Source of the DNA: an uncultured Kiloniellaceae bacterium
GTDB lineage: Bacteria > Pseudomonadota > Alphaproteobacteria > Kiloniellales > Kiloniellaceae
Direction: 5' to 3'
Assembly (NCBI GenBank): GCA_947500035.1
Contig: CANMQP010000001.1
Span: forward strand, 124,001-188,000
DNA: 64,000 nucleotides
The position numbers and the translations under genes are program-made. Below, piece by piece: positions 50,813 through 59,595 of the stretch (positions within the stretch are counted from its first letter, which is position 1; the number at the start of each line of letters is the position of its first letter). Below the pieces are notes generated by a model. The model was not told where the DNA came from, made no database searches, and saw only the letters and a program-made list of their open reading frames with translations.

Positions 50813-51120
50813 GATGGGGTTCTCGGACTGTTGCTGTGGAAGGTGGGAAACGGATTTGTGATGACCAGCGACAAATTAACTCAATAATGCGATATCGGTC
50901 ACTCATTTCCCTGTCAATGATGAGTTTGTGACGCCAAACGCTGCCCGCAAGGCCCTGAGAGGGCCCCGGATGAACCCCGGAAGCAGCGGGCGGCGGACTC
51001 TCGAGTTCAGTTTGATCCGCTAAAGGCTTCCATTATCAATAAAAGATCTGGCAAAAGGTCTGGACGTCAGGACTCAGTTCCGGCTATCTCTCTAGCTGCA
51101 TCGGGCTGATCGAAGAGTAA
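50813..51120. other. Divergent pepA-lptF intergenic region
   Basis: 308 bases between divergent genes. It contains no open frame. It holds an imperfect hairpin at 50898-50932 (GTCA-CTCAT against ATGAG-TTTG-TGAC) and, just after, a compact three-way-junction element at 50939-50995. The distal part (51000-51115) shows only the GAAGAG site before the lptF ATG. Promoters for both genes must lie here; I cannot place them reliably. Confidence 0.6.
50939..50995 (+). ncRNA. Candidate structured RNA with three-way junction
   Basis: A 10-bp closing stem (50939-50948 with 50986-50995, one T-G wobble) encloses two hairpins. The first is GGCCCT-GAG-AGGGCC (50951-50965). The second is CCGG-ATGAACC-CCGG (50966-50980). 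All paired positions are visible in the sequence. It matches no RNA family that I recognise. It lies about 125 bases from either flanking start codon, so it could be a leader of lptF, a leader of pepA (opposite strand), or a small RNA. Strand is a guess. Confidence 0.4.
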
Positions 51121-52245
51121 ATGCATACCCTCACGCGTCACATACTGGGGCAGCTGACCGCCGCCACCCTTTCCGTCACATTGGCGTTGACCTGTGCCAT
51201 CTGGCTTATGCAGTCGCTACGGCTGCTCGACTACATCGTCAATCGCGGCCTTCAGGCGACGACGTTTCTGTATTTCGTGGCCCTCCTCCTGCCTTCGTTT
51301 CTCAGTATCGTTCTGCCGATTGCCGCCTTTTGCGCGACGCTTTTCGTATACTACAAGCTGACCGCGGACCGCGAGCTGATCGTGATGCGCTCGGCAGGCT
51401 TCTCTCAGTCCGATCTGGCGCGCCCCGCGCTCATCCTGGCAGCCGTGATCACGGCTGCCGGATACCTGATATCGGTATACCTGCTGCCCGTCTCTCACCG
51501 TGAATTCCGGGACCTGAAGTATCAGCTCAGCAACGAGTATTCAGCGGCCATCCTGCAGGAAGGCGTTTTCAACACGCTCACCGACGGTATTACGATTTTC
51601 GTGCGCGAACGCAGCCTGAACGGCGCTCTGAAAGGCATTCTGGCCCACGACAACCGGGATCTCGACAATCCGGTCACCATGATGGCCGAGACCGGTACGC
51701 TCCAGCGCAGCGACGAAGGCCCGCACATTGTGCTGCAAAACGGCAACCGGCAGGTCGTGGACATCAAGAACGGCCGTTTGCAGATGCTCTATTTCGACAA
51801 ATACTCCTTTAATCTGAGCCAATTCGAAACAGCCTCCAAGGGGCGGGATCTGAGCCGGCGGGAGCAAACAATTATTCAGCTCCTAAACCCCGACCCCCGA
51901 CTACCGGCCCGTTCGCAGCGAACGCACATCGCGGAAGCCCATCAACGCATGGCCTATCCGCTCTACACGATTGCCTTTGTCCTGGTGGCGCTCGCCTCGT
52001 TGCTATCCGGAGAGTTCTCGCGCCGCGGCCAGGTGAAACGCGTCGTGGCGGCGATCTTTTGCGTGGCCTTACTGCAGATTAGTCTGCTGACCTTGAATGA
52101 TTACGCGAAAGCCTCGCTCTCCGTAATCCCGGCGATGTACGCCACGCCGCTTAGCGCAATCGCCGTGGCCCTGATATTCGTGCTCCGGGACAGCCGGCGC
52201 AAAGCGGTCTCGCCGCCAGGTGAACAGGCCATGGCCGGCGCATGA
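51121..52245 (+). CDS. lptF: LPS export permease LptF
   Basis: Inner-membrane half of the LptB2FG transporter that extracts lipopolysaccharide. 374 residues: three N-terminal helices (ILGQLTAATLSVTLALTCAIW; FLYFVALLLPSFLSIVLPIAAFC), a periplasmic beta-jellyroll (about residues 130-260), then three C-terminal helices. TRHILGQ at the start and LIVMRSAGFSQSDLARPA are family marks. It overlaps lptG by four bases (ATGA). Confidence 0.95.
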   Translation: MHTLTRHILGQLTAATLSVTLALTCAIWLMQSLRLLDYIVNRGLQATTFLYFVALLLPSFLSIVLPIAAFCATLFVYYKLTADRELIVMRSAGFSQSDLARPALILAAVITAAGYLISVYLLPVSHREFRDLKYQLSNEYSAAILQEGVFNTLTDGITIFVRERSLNGALKGILAHDNRDLDNPVTMMAETGTLQRSDEGPHIVLQNGNRQVVDIKNGRLQMLYFDKYSFNLSQFETASKGRDLSRREQTIIQLLNPDPRLPARSQRTHIAEAHQRMAYPLYTIAFVLVALASLLSGEFSRRGQVKRVVAAIFCVALLQISLLTLNDYAKASLSVIPAMYATPLSAIAVALIFVLRDSRRKAVSPPGEQAMAGA

Positions 52246-53384
52246 TAGCTACAGCGATTCCTTCGCCGCGAAACCTGCGGCTGTCACCGACGCTTCTGTG
52301 GTACATCGGGCGGCAATATCTCAGCCTCTTCATGATGTTCTTTTTCGGTCTGGCGACCGTGATCCTCCTGATCACAGTGGTCGACGTTATTGACCGGGTG
52401 TCGGGCAAGGGCGCCGATCTGGGAACCATGCTGCAGCTCGCATTTATGAAGCTGCCCTATCTGACACAGGAGGTCATGCCCTTTACCGCCCTTTTTGCGG
52501 CCCTGACCACCTTTTGGCGCCTTACCAGATCTCACGAACTGGTGGTGACGCGCTCGGCGGGGGTGTCGGTGTGGCAATTCCTGCTGCCCGTGCTGATCGC
52601 AGGCTTGCTGCTAGGCGCGTTGACCACGTCACTGCTCAACCCGGTCGCCTCGATCCTGCTGGGCCGCTACGAGGCGCTTGAGAGCACCTTCAAAGGTAAA
52701 TCCAGCTCGACCTTCTCGATCTCGAAAACCGGCCTCTGGTTGCGCCAGCCTGGAGAAAGAGGGCAACCCGGAGAAAACGGACAGTCGGTCATCCATGCGG
52801 TGTCGGTCACGCCGGACACGATGGTTCTTAACAACGTGATCGTTTTTAAATACGAGGAGGACGATCGCTTCATTGGGCGGATTGATGCAAAGACCGCGGA
52901 ATTGCGGGATGGACGCTGGATCCTTTTTGACGCCTGGGAGACCGCTCCGGGCGTACCGGCGGAGTTCTTCGACAGCACGGAACTGAGCACAGACCTGACC
53001 ATCGAGAAAATCCAGGAAAGCCTGGCAGATCCGCAGACTATTTCCTTCTGGAGCCTCCCGAGTTTCATCGCCTTGATGAAGGAAGCGGGTTTCTCGGCCG
53101 TCCGCCATCAGCTCCAGTTCCACCGCCTTTTGGCGACCCCGTTCCTGTTGATCGCCATGATTCTTCTGGCCGCGAGTTTTTCACTCCGGCCTCAGCGGCG
53201 CGGCCGCGTCGGTCTGGTTCTCCTGGGCGGTGTCATGACCGGATTTCTCTTCTACTTCGTCTCCAATTTCGTGTTTACACTCGGGCTGTCAGGCAAGATT
53301 CCTGTCATATTGGCGGCCTGGCTGCCGTCAGGAGTCAGCATGATGCTGGGTGTTGCGGCACTCCTACACCTGGAGGATGGCTAG
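52242..53384 (+). CDS. lptG: LPS export permease LptG
   Basis: Partner of LptF, 380 residues with the same plan: TLLWYIGRQYLSLFMMFFFGL, helices two and three around MPFTALFAALTTFWRLTRSHELVVTRSAG, a periplasmic jellyroll and three final helices. It overlaps lptF at its start and lptD at its end by eight bases, so lptF-lptG-lptD are translationally coupled. LptB, LptC and LptA are not in the window. Confidence 0.95.
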   Translation: MIATAIPSPRNLRLSPTLLWYIGRQYLSLFMMFFFGLATVILLITVVDVIDRVSGKGADLGTMLQLAFMKLPYLTQEVMPFTALFAALTTFWRLTRSHELVVTRSAGVSVWQFLLPVLIAGLLLGALTTSLLNPVASILLGRYEALESTFKGKSSSTFSISKTGLWLRQPGERGQPGENGQSVIHAVSVTPDTMVLNNVIVFKYEEDDRFIGRIDAKTAELRDGRWILFDAWETAPGVPAEFFDSTELSTDLTIEKIQESLADPQTISFWSLPSFIALMKEAGFSAVRHQLQFHRLLATPFLLIAMILLAASFSLRPQRRGRVGLVLLGGVMTGFLFYFVSNFVFTLGLSGKIPVILAAWLPSGVSMMLGVAALLHLEDG

Positions 53385-55587
53385 GATAGTGATTGTTCGG
53401 GGGAACAGTTTCAGGGGTTACCTAACGATAGCGCTGACGGTCATTTTTGCGACCTTTGCGCTGCCTGCCGCCGCGCAGTTCTCCGTCGATGATCTCGACA
53501 GCGATACACCGGCACTGATCAGCGCCGATCAGGTGACTTTCGACGAAAAACTGAACATCGTGACGGCCTCAGGCAACGTCGAGATTTCGCAAGGCGACAG
53601 GGTCGTCAAGGCCGACGCGGTTTCCTACAACATGAACACGAACGTGGTCTCGGCAACAGGCAACGTCGCTTTGTTGGAACCGACCGGCGACGTTGTCTTT
53701 GCCGAGTACATCGAACTGACCAAAGACCTGAGCGAGGGTTTCATTCGCGACATTCGCGTTCTTCTCTCGGACCGCAGCCGTCTGGCCGCGGCACAGGGTC
53801 AACGAAGCGGTGGCAACCGGACGGTTCTGAACAAAGCAATTTTCAGTCCCTGTAATCTTTGCAAGGACGACCCGAGCAAGGCACCACTCTGGCAGCTCAA
53901 GGCAAACAAAGTCGTCCATGATCAGGCAGAGAAGGAAATACGCTATTACGACGCCAGGATGGAAGTCTTCGGCATACCGGTTGCTTACAGCCCATATCTC
54001 TCGCACCCGGATCCGACGGTTAAAAAGAAAAGCGGCTTCCTGGCTCCAACTTTCCGCAACTCGGACACTCTCGGCGTTAGCGCTCAGGTTCCTTACTTCT
54101 GGAACATCGCCCCGAATCAGGACCTGACCTTTGCGCCGATCATCACATCGGAACAAGGACCGGTTGCCGCCGGTGAATACCGGCACCTTTTTACCAACGG
54201 GATTCTCGACATCAGTGGCAGCGCAACCATTGCAGACCGGGAGGACAGCAACAACGAGGTCGAGGAAAACAGATTTCGCGGGCACATTGACGCCGAAGGC
54301 CGCTTTGATATTGACGAAACCTGGCGCTGGGGCTTCGACGCGAGACGCGCCAGCGACGACACCTACCAGCGGGTTTACGATTTCGGATCTGACCGGACCC
54401 TGACCAGCCGCGCTTTTGTCGAGGGTTTCAGAGGACGCAATTACGCCGCGGTCAACAGTTTTGCTTTCCAGGGACTTCGAGAGAGCGACAAAAGCGATGA
54501 ATCGCCGATCATCCTGCCTTTGGCCGACTATAACTTCATCAGCGAACCTCTCGTTGCGGACAGTGTCGCACGGCTTGACGCCAACCTGCTGGCACTGACG
54601 CGCCCCGAAGGTCGTGACAGCCGACGCGCATCGATTATCGGAGGTTGGGATCTTCCCTTCACCTCGCCCTTGGGCGATAGCTACAAAATCACGGCGCAGG
54701 TGCAGGCCGACGCCTACTGGGTTAACGGCGTCGACCCCGACAGCGACGCTGTCAATCCAGACGGCTCGACGTTCGACGGCTTCACCGGCCGTGTCTTCCC
54801 GCAGCTGGCCGCGGAATGGCGCTATCCCTGGATTCAGACCAATGAGAGCTTCAGCCAGGTCGTCGAACCCATTGTACAGGTCATTGCGGGGCCAAACGGC
54901 TCCAACCCGGGTGAAATTCCAAACGAAGACAGCCGCGACTTCGAATTTGACGACACAAACCTTTTCAGCCTGAACCGCTTTGCCGGACTTGACCGTGTCG
55001 ATTCCGGGAGCCGGGTGAACTATGGTTTTAAGTGGAACCTTTTCCAGGGTTCCGGCTCCGGTTCCAGCGAAGCCTTCATTGGGCAGAGTTACGCGCTGAA
55101 AGAAAACGATGAATTCAGTGAAAACTCGGGTCTGTCGGACCATTTCTCCGACTTTGTCGGACGCGTTCGGATAAGCCCGATTGAAGAAATTGACCTGCTT
55201 TACCGCTTCAGAGTCGACGATGAGGACTTTGAAGCCCGTCGGAACGAACTTGACCTCAGGGTCGGTCCACGGCTCTTGAACTTCGGTGTCAATTATCTCT
55301 TCCTGAGCGATACGAACGAAGTTGACGAGTTCGATGATCGCGAAGAACTTACGGTCCGCGTCAACTCGCAACTAAGCGAATACTGGTCGGCCTTTGCGTC
55401 GCACCGCCGCGATCTCGAAGAGAAGAGTTCACTGGAAACACGGATCGGCCTGACCTATCAGGATGAGTGTTTTCTGATCGAGGGCATAGTTGAGCGAACT
55501 TTCTTCAACGACCGCGATCTCGAACCAGAGGACACCTTTGCGGTACGCTTTGTTTTCAAACACTTAGGTGAGTTTTCTACCAACTGA
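53377..55587 (+). CDS. lptD: LPS-assembly protein LptD
   Basis: Outer-membrane beta-barrel that inserts lipopolysaccharide into the outer leaflet, 736 residues from the ATG at 53377. A signal peptide (residues 1-33, ending LPAAAQ), an LptA-like jellyroll (ALISADQVTFDEKLNIVTASGNVEISQ) and a long barrel follow, ending with KHLGEFSTN. A Cys-x2-Cys pair at 159-162 (SPCNLCKDD) and one Cys in the C-terminal barrel (YQDECFLIEG) are the cysteines visible. E. coli uses two Cys pairs, so the disulfide plan differs. A TTG at 53350 gives nine extra residues and is less likely. Confidence 0.94.
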   Translation: MARIVIVRGNSFRGYLTIALTVIFATFALPAAAQFSVDDLDSDTPALISADQVTFDEKLNIVTASGNVEISQGDRVVKADAVSYNMNTNVVSATGNVALLEPTGDVVFAEYIELTKDLSEGFIRDIRVLLSDRSRLAAAQGQRSGGNRTVLNKAIFSPCNLCKDDPSKAPLWQLKANKVVHDQAEKEIRYYDARMEVFGIPVAYSPYLSHPDPTVKKKSGFLAPTFRNSDTLGVSAQVPYFWNIAPNQDLTFAPIITSEQGPVAAGEYRHLFTNGILDISGSATIADREDSNNEVEENRFRGHIDAEGRFDIDETWRWGFDARRASDDTYQRVYDFGSDRTLTSRAFVEGFRGRNYAAVNSFAFQGLRESDKSDESPIILPLADYNFISEPLVADSVARLDANLLALTRPEGRDSRRASIIGGWDLPFTSPLGDSYKITAQVQADAYWVNGVDPDSDAVNPDGSTFDGFTGRVFPQLAAEWRYPWIQTNESFSQVVEPIVQVIAGPNGSNPGEIPNEDSRDFEFDDTNLFSLNRFAGLDRVDSGSRVNYGFKWNLFQGSGSGSSEAFIGQSYALKENDEFSENSGLSDHFSDFVGRVRISPIEEIDLLYRFRVDDEDFEARRNELDLRVGPRLLNFGVNYLFLSDTNEVDEFDDREELTVRVNSQLSEYWSAFASHRRDLEEKSSLETRIGLTYQDECFLIEGIVERTFFNDRDLEPEDTFAVRFVFKHLGEFSTN

Positions 55588-55680
55588 ACCGAATGTAAGC
55601 CGAAGCCAAACCAGAAAGTGACTCTTTCGAGACCGCTGGAAGCTGTAGTTAGCTGAGCTTATAATGTATATCGATTGAAT

Positions 55681-56961
55681 ATGGCTCACAGCGGCACCGA
55701 CATAATGACGTTTTTCCGACCGAGACACGCGCTCACACTTACCTTTTGGATCACATTGGTTCTGGCCACACCGGCCTCGGCGCAAGACATGCTGCGCCCG
55801 GCAGCGGTTGTAAACGATGAGGTCATCTCGGTTCTCGACCTGACTCAACGGGCGAGGCTGACCCTGCTCGCGACACGTCAAGAAGATGGACCGGAGGTCC
55901 GGCGCCGCCTGATCCCGCAGGTACTCCGCCGTCTGGTCGATGAACGTCTCCAACTGCAAGAAGCCGAACGGCTGGAAATCGTGGTAGAGGACCGGCAGGT
56001 GGAGGCGGCACTGGCGGATCTGGCAAACCAGAACAAGATGAGCCGCGACCAGTTCATAAGCTTTCTCCGTCGGCGAGGCGTTCTCGCAACAACGATTTCC
56101 GATCAGATCCGCGCACAGATCGCCTGGTCAGTGGTGGTTTCCCGTCGCCTTCGTCCCTCGGTCAATATTTCAGACGAGGAGATCCAGGAGGTTGTCGACC
56201 GGGTTTCAACCGATGCCGGCGCCGTACAGCGCCGGGTCGGCGAGATCTTCCTGGCGGTCGAAAACGCCCAACGCGAAGCCGAAGTGCGTGAAAATGCGAA
56301 CCGCCTGATCACGCGTTTGCGCGAAGGGGCCAATTTCGGGACTCTTGCACGGCAGTTTTCCCAAGCCGCAAGCGCTTCTCTCGGTGGTGATCTTGGCTGG
56401 GTTGCCCAAGGCGAACTCCAACCGGAACTCGACCAGGCACTGGCAGTCGCGACACCCAACAGCGTCGTTGGTCCGATCCAGACAACCTCCGGCTTTTACC
56501 TTCTGAATTACCTTGAACAAAGGCAGAGCGGCCAGGAGGAGACGCTCAACCTGAAGCAGGTTCTCTTCGCGCTACCGACGTCTCCGACTGCCGAACAAAT
56601 TGAAGGAGCGCGGACCCGTGCGGCGGGAGCGAGAGCGCAGATGATCAGTTGCGAAGCCACCGACGAGGTTGCAACGGCCATTGGCAGCCCCGGCTCAGGT
56701 GACCTTGGAGCAGTCAAGACGACTGATCTTCCCCCGGCTTTGAGAGCTGCCGTAAGTGATCTGGCGACCGGCGAACCAAGCCAGCCGGTCGAAGTATCGG
56801 GCGGCGTCTCTGTCTTGATGGTTTGCAGCCGCAGTGGCAGCGACTCGAGTGTCGATCGCTCACGGATCGTGAGGACCCTGACCAACCAGCGGCTGGATGT
56901 GCTGGCACAACGCTATCTTCAGGACCTGCGCCGGGCAGCCAACGTGGATATTCGTATATGA
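55681..56961 (+). CDS. surA: Periplasmic chaperone/peptidyl-prolyl isomerase SurA
   Basis: Helps outer-membrane proteins, including LptD, to reach the assembly machinery. 426 residues: a signal peptide ending ATPASAQ, an N-terminal helical chaperone domain (residues about 35-180, RLIPQVLRRLVDERLQLQEA), one parvulin domain (VGEIFLAV, then GGDLGWVAQGELQPELDQAL) and a second, degenerate parvulin-like half. The frame allows ATG at 55681 or, better for the signal peptide, ATG at 55705. It lies 93 bases after lptD and overlaps pdxA by four bases. Confidence 0.93.
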   Translation: MAHSGTDIMTFFRPRHALTLTFWITLVLATPASAQDMLRPAAVVNDEVISVLDLTQRARLTLLATRQEDGPEVRRRLIPQVLRRLVDERLQLQEAERLEIVVEDRQVEAALADLANQNKMSRDQFISFLRRRGVLATTISDQIRAQIAWSVVVSRRLRPSVNISDEEIQEVVDRVSTDAGAVQRRVGEIFLAVENAQREAEVRENANRLITRLREGANFGTLARQFSQAASASLGGDLGWVAQGELQPELDQALAVATPNSVVGPIQTTSGFYLLNYLEQRQSGQEETLNLKQVLFALPTSPTAEQIEGARTRAAGARAQMISCEATDEVATAIGSPGSGDLGAVKTTDLPPALRAAVSDLATGEPSQPVEVSGGVSVLMVCSRSGSDSSVDRSRIVRTLTNQRLDVLAQRYLQDLRRAANVDIRI

Positions 56962-58010
56962 GCGCAGATGTCGGGACCCGGGACACTACGGGGTCTGGGA
57001 CTGGCTCTGGACCGCTCGCCGTCACAATGGGAGAACCGGCGGGAATTGGAGGAGAGATACTCCTCAAAGCCTGGCAGGCTGCGTCCGCAAACGACCTGCG
57101 CCCCTTTTTCGCAATCGACGACCCTGCACGCTTACAATCAATCGCTGACAGACTGGAGCTTCCGGTCGTGGTCCGCGAGATTTCCGCACCGGATGAAGCA
57201 CGCCGCTGTTTCGACAAGGCCGTGCCGGTGTTTCCCCTTACACTGCCGAGAGACGTAAAAGCGGGCCACCTGGATCCGGCAAACGCCCCGGCCGTGCTTT
57301 CGAGCATCGAGCGCGCGGTGAGCTTCGTGCAGGCCGGCGAGGCTTCCGGTCTCGTTACCAGTCCTATTCACAAAAAGAACCTCTATGCGGCGGGTTTCGC
57401 GCATCCGGGTCATACGGAGTACCTGACCCAGTTAGCAGGTTCAGACAAACCGGCGGTCATGATGCTCGCCTGTCCGGGCCTCAAAGTCGTACCGGTTACA
57501 ATCCATCTGGCTCTCAAAGACGCTATTGTCAGCTTGAGCGAAGACGCTATCCTGCATGCGGGCCGAACCACGGCAGAGGCTCTCATGCGTGATTTTGGGA
57601 TCGCGGCCCCCAGGCTCGCGGTTGCGGGCCTGAACCCGCACGCCGGGGAGGATGGCGCGATGGGACGCGAGGAAATCGAGATCATCCGGCCCGCTGTAGA
57701 GCGCCTTGCCCAAGAGGGCATCGATATTACCGGCCCCCTGCCCGCCGATACGCTATTCCACGCCGACGCGCGCAGCCGCTACGACGCGGTTCTCTGCATG
57801 TATCACGATCAGGCACTCATCCCTTTGAAGACCATCGACTTTGATCACGGTGTCAACGTGACCCTTGGTCTCCCCTTTGTCCGGACATCGCCCGACCATG
57901 GCACGGCATTGGGAATTGCGGGAAGCGGACAGGCCCGGCCAGACAGCATGATCGCCGCATTGCAGATGGCAGGCGCCATGGTTGCAAGCCGGTCGACTTC
58001 GAGCTTATAG
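56958..58010 (+). CDS. pdxA: 4-hydroxythreonine-4-phosphate dehydrogenase PdxA
   Basis: Pyridoxal phosphate synthesis (DXP-dependent route). 350 residues: LAVTMGEPAGIGGEILLKAW at the start, LVTSPIHKKNLYAAGFAHPGHTEYLTQL, GLNPHAGEDGAMGREE and CMYHDQALIPLKTIDFDHGVNVTLG. The conserved His residues bind the metal and the substrate. The ATG at 56958 overlaps the surA stop (ATGA). surA-pdxA-rsmA is a widely conserved set. Confidence 0.96.
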   Translation: MSADVGTRDTTGSGTGSGPLAVTMGEPAGIGGEILLKAWQAASANDLRPFFAIDDPARLQSIADRLELPVVVREISAPDEARRCFDKAVPVFPLTLPRDVKAGHLDPANAPAVLSSIERAVSFVQAGEASGLVTSPIHKKNLYAAGFAHPGHTEYLTQLAGSDKPAVMMLACPGLKVVPVTIHLALKDAIVSLSEDAILHAGRTTAEALMRDFGIAAPRLAVAGLNPHAGEDGAMGREEIEIIRPAVERLAQEGIDITGPLPADTLFHADARSRYDAVLCMYHDQALIPLKTIDFDHGVNVTLGLPFVRTSPDHGTALGIAGSGQARPDSMIAALQMAGAMVASRSTSSL

Positions 58011-58022
58011 GATACCACGGCA

Positions 58023-58901
58023 ATGCCGTCGCCATCCGACATGCCTCCAGCACGAACAGAGCTGCCGCCCTTGCGCGAAACCATCGCAAAATACGGACTG
58101 GGCGCCCGCAAAGCCCTCGGACAACACTTCCTGCTTGATATTAATCTGACGCGCCGGATCGCCCGCGCGGCAGCGCCTTTGGACCAGGGGACCGTCATTG
58201 AGATTGGACCCGGTCCGGGGGGACTGACGCGTGGGCTTCTGGAGGAAGGTGCGCGGAAGGTCATTGCGATTGAGAAGGACAGCCGATGCCTGGAGGCCTT
58301 GCGGGAAGTTGCCGCCGCCTACCCCGGTCGGCTTGAACTGATTGAGGCCGATGCTCTGAAAATCGACATCAGCCGGCTTGGCGACGGACCTCGCCAGATC
58401 GTCGCCAATCTTCCCTACAACGTCTCGACAGCACTGCTGATTCAGTGGCTGACGCTCATCAACAAAGATGCCTCGGCCATCACACGCCTGACCTTGATGT
58501 TTCAGAAGGAAGTGGCGGAGAGGCTGGCCGCCGTGCCGCGCAGTAAGGACTACGGACGCCTGTCGATCCTGGCCCAGTGGCTTTGTGAGATCCGTTTGCT
58601 CTTTGATGTGCCGAAACAGGCTTTCACACCACCACCGAAAGTGATTTCGACCATCGCCAGCCTGAAACCAAGGTCGGAACCGCTCTCTCCAGCACGGATG
58701 CCGACGCTGGAACAGATAACTGCAGCCGCCTTCGGTCAGCGCCGCAAGATGCTGAGGCAAAGCCTGAAAAGCACGTCGCAGGACGTGACAGATCTTCTGG
58801 CGGACTGCGCTATTGAAGAGACAAAACGGGCCGAGGAACTCACAGTCGAGGAATTTTGCGCCCTGGCGCGCGCGGTTGATCAAAAAAAAGCAGGCTCCTG
58901 A
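58023..58901 (+). CDS. rsmA: 16S rRNA dimethyladenosine transferase RsmA (KsgA)
   Basis: Dimethylates the two adjacent adenosines near the 3' end of 16S rRNA, a late 30S assembly step. 292 residues: KKALGQHF-like RKALGQHFLLDINLTRRIA, EIGPGPGGLTRGLLEEGARKVIAIEKD (SAM site) and NLPYNVSTALLIQWL (the N-L-P-Y catalytic motif). FQKEVAERLAA follows. It starts 12 bases after pdxA and ends the plus-strand run, converging with gmk. Confidence 0.97.
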   Translation: MPSPSDMPPARTELPPLRETIAKYGLGARKALGQHFLLDINLTRRIARAAAPLDQGTVIEIGPGPGGLTRGLLEEGARKVIAIEKDSRCLEALREVAAAYPGRLELIEADALKIDISRLGDGPRQIVANLPYNVSTALLIQWLTLINKDASAITRLTLMFQKEVAERLAAVPRSKDYGRLSILAQWLCEIRLLFDVPKQAFTPPPKVISTIASLKPRSEPLSPARMPTLEQITAAAFGQRRKMLRQSLKSTSQDVTDLLADCAIEETKRAEELTVEEFCALARAVDQKKAGS

Positions 58902-58940
58902 AGATAGCGCTGGCGCGCGCCTGACCGGCTTCGGCCTCAG

Positions 58941-59591
58941 CTACGGCGCGCGGAGTGTCTCCACGAAATCGCGAAGCCCGACACGCCGCTCACGTCGGAG
59001 ACGCTCGGCATGCAGGATCGACTGAACATCCGCCAGGCTTTGAGCGATATCATGATTTACGATGATGTAATCGTACTCGGCCCAGTGACTGAGCTCGTCC
59101 GCCGCTTTGGCCATCCGGCTGCGCACGACATCTTCGGGATCCCGGGCGCGCGCATAGAGACGGCGCTCCAACTCCTTTACCGAAGGCGGCAGGACAAACA
59201 CCCGAACCAGATCCCTGGGGGCCTTATCCGCAACCTGTTGCGTGCCCTGCCAATCGATATCGAAAAGAACATCGCGGCCAGCCTGCAAAGCCTTCTCGAC
59301 CGGCTCACGGGGCGTCCCATAGCGGTGATCGAAAACCTGCGCATGCTCGAGCATTTCTCCGCGCGCGACCATGGCCTCGAACTGCTCGGAAGAAACGAAA
59401 AAGTAGTCCTTTCCATTCACTTCGCCCGGACGGCGTGGCCGCGTGGTCGCCGAGATGGAGAGTTCGAGATTGTCGTCTTTATCAAGAAGTTTGCGCGAGA
59501 TCGTCGTCTTTCCGGCGCCCGATGGCGAGGAGAAAACGAGCATCAGTCCCCGGCGCTGAATATCGCCATGTTTCATTGTGGCTCGAACCAT
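58941..59591 (-). CDS. gmk: Guanylate kinase
   Basis: Phosphorylates GMP to GDP. 216 residues with the P-loop SSPSGAGKTTISRKLL, SATTRPRRPGEVNGKDYFFVS (GMP binding), the LEHAQVFDHRYGTP segment and ILPPS-like VFVLPPSVKELERRL. Several ATG codons are possible near the start: 59591, 59576 and 59543. It lies four bases after yicC, so the two are co-transcribed, as usual. Confidence 0.96.
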   Translation of the reverse strand: MVRATMKHGDIQRRGLMLVFSSPSGAGKTTISRKLLDKDDNLELSISATTRPRRPGEVNGKDYFFVSSEQFEAMVARGEMLEHAQVFDHRYGTPREPVEKALQAGRDVLFDIDWQGTQQVADKAPRDLVRVFVLPPSVKELERRLYARARDPEDVVRSRMAKAADELSHWAEYDYIIVNHDIAQSLADVQSILHAERLRRERRVGLRDFVETLRAP

Positions 59592-59595
59592 AGGG

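Noticed and set aside
50939-50995. TPP riboswitch or SRP RNA
   Set aside because: CTGAGA and GGAAGCAGC recall these families, but the remaining conserved cores (for TPP the GATCTGGATAAT part, for SRP the full GGTCAGG...GGAAG apical stem) are missing.
53569-55371. A 600-codon minus-strand frame opposite lptD
   Set aside because: The LptD barrel reading is well supported; the antisense frame has no family signature and no start context.
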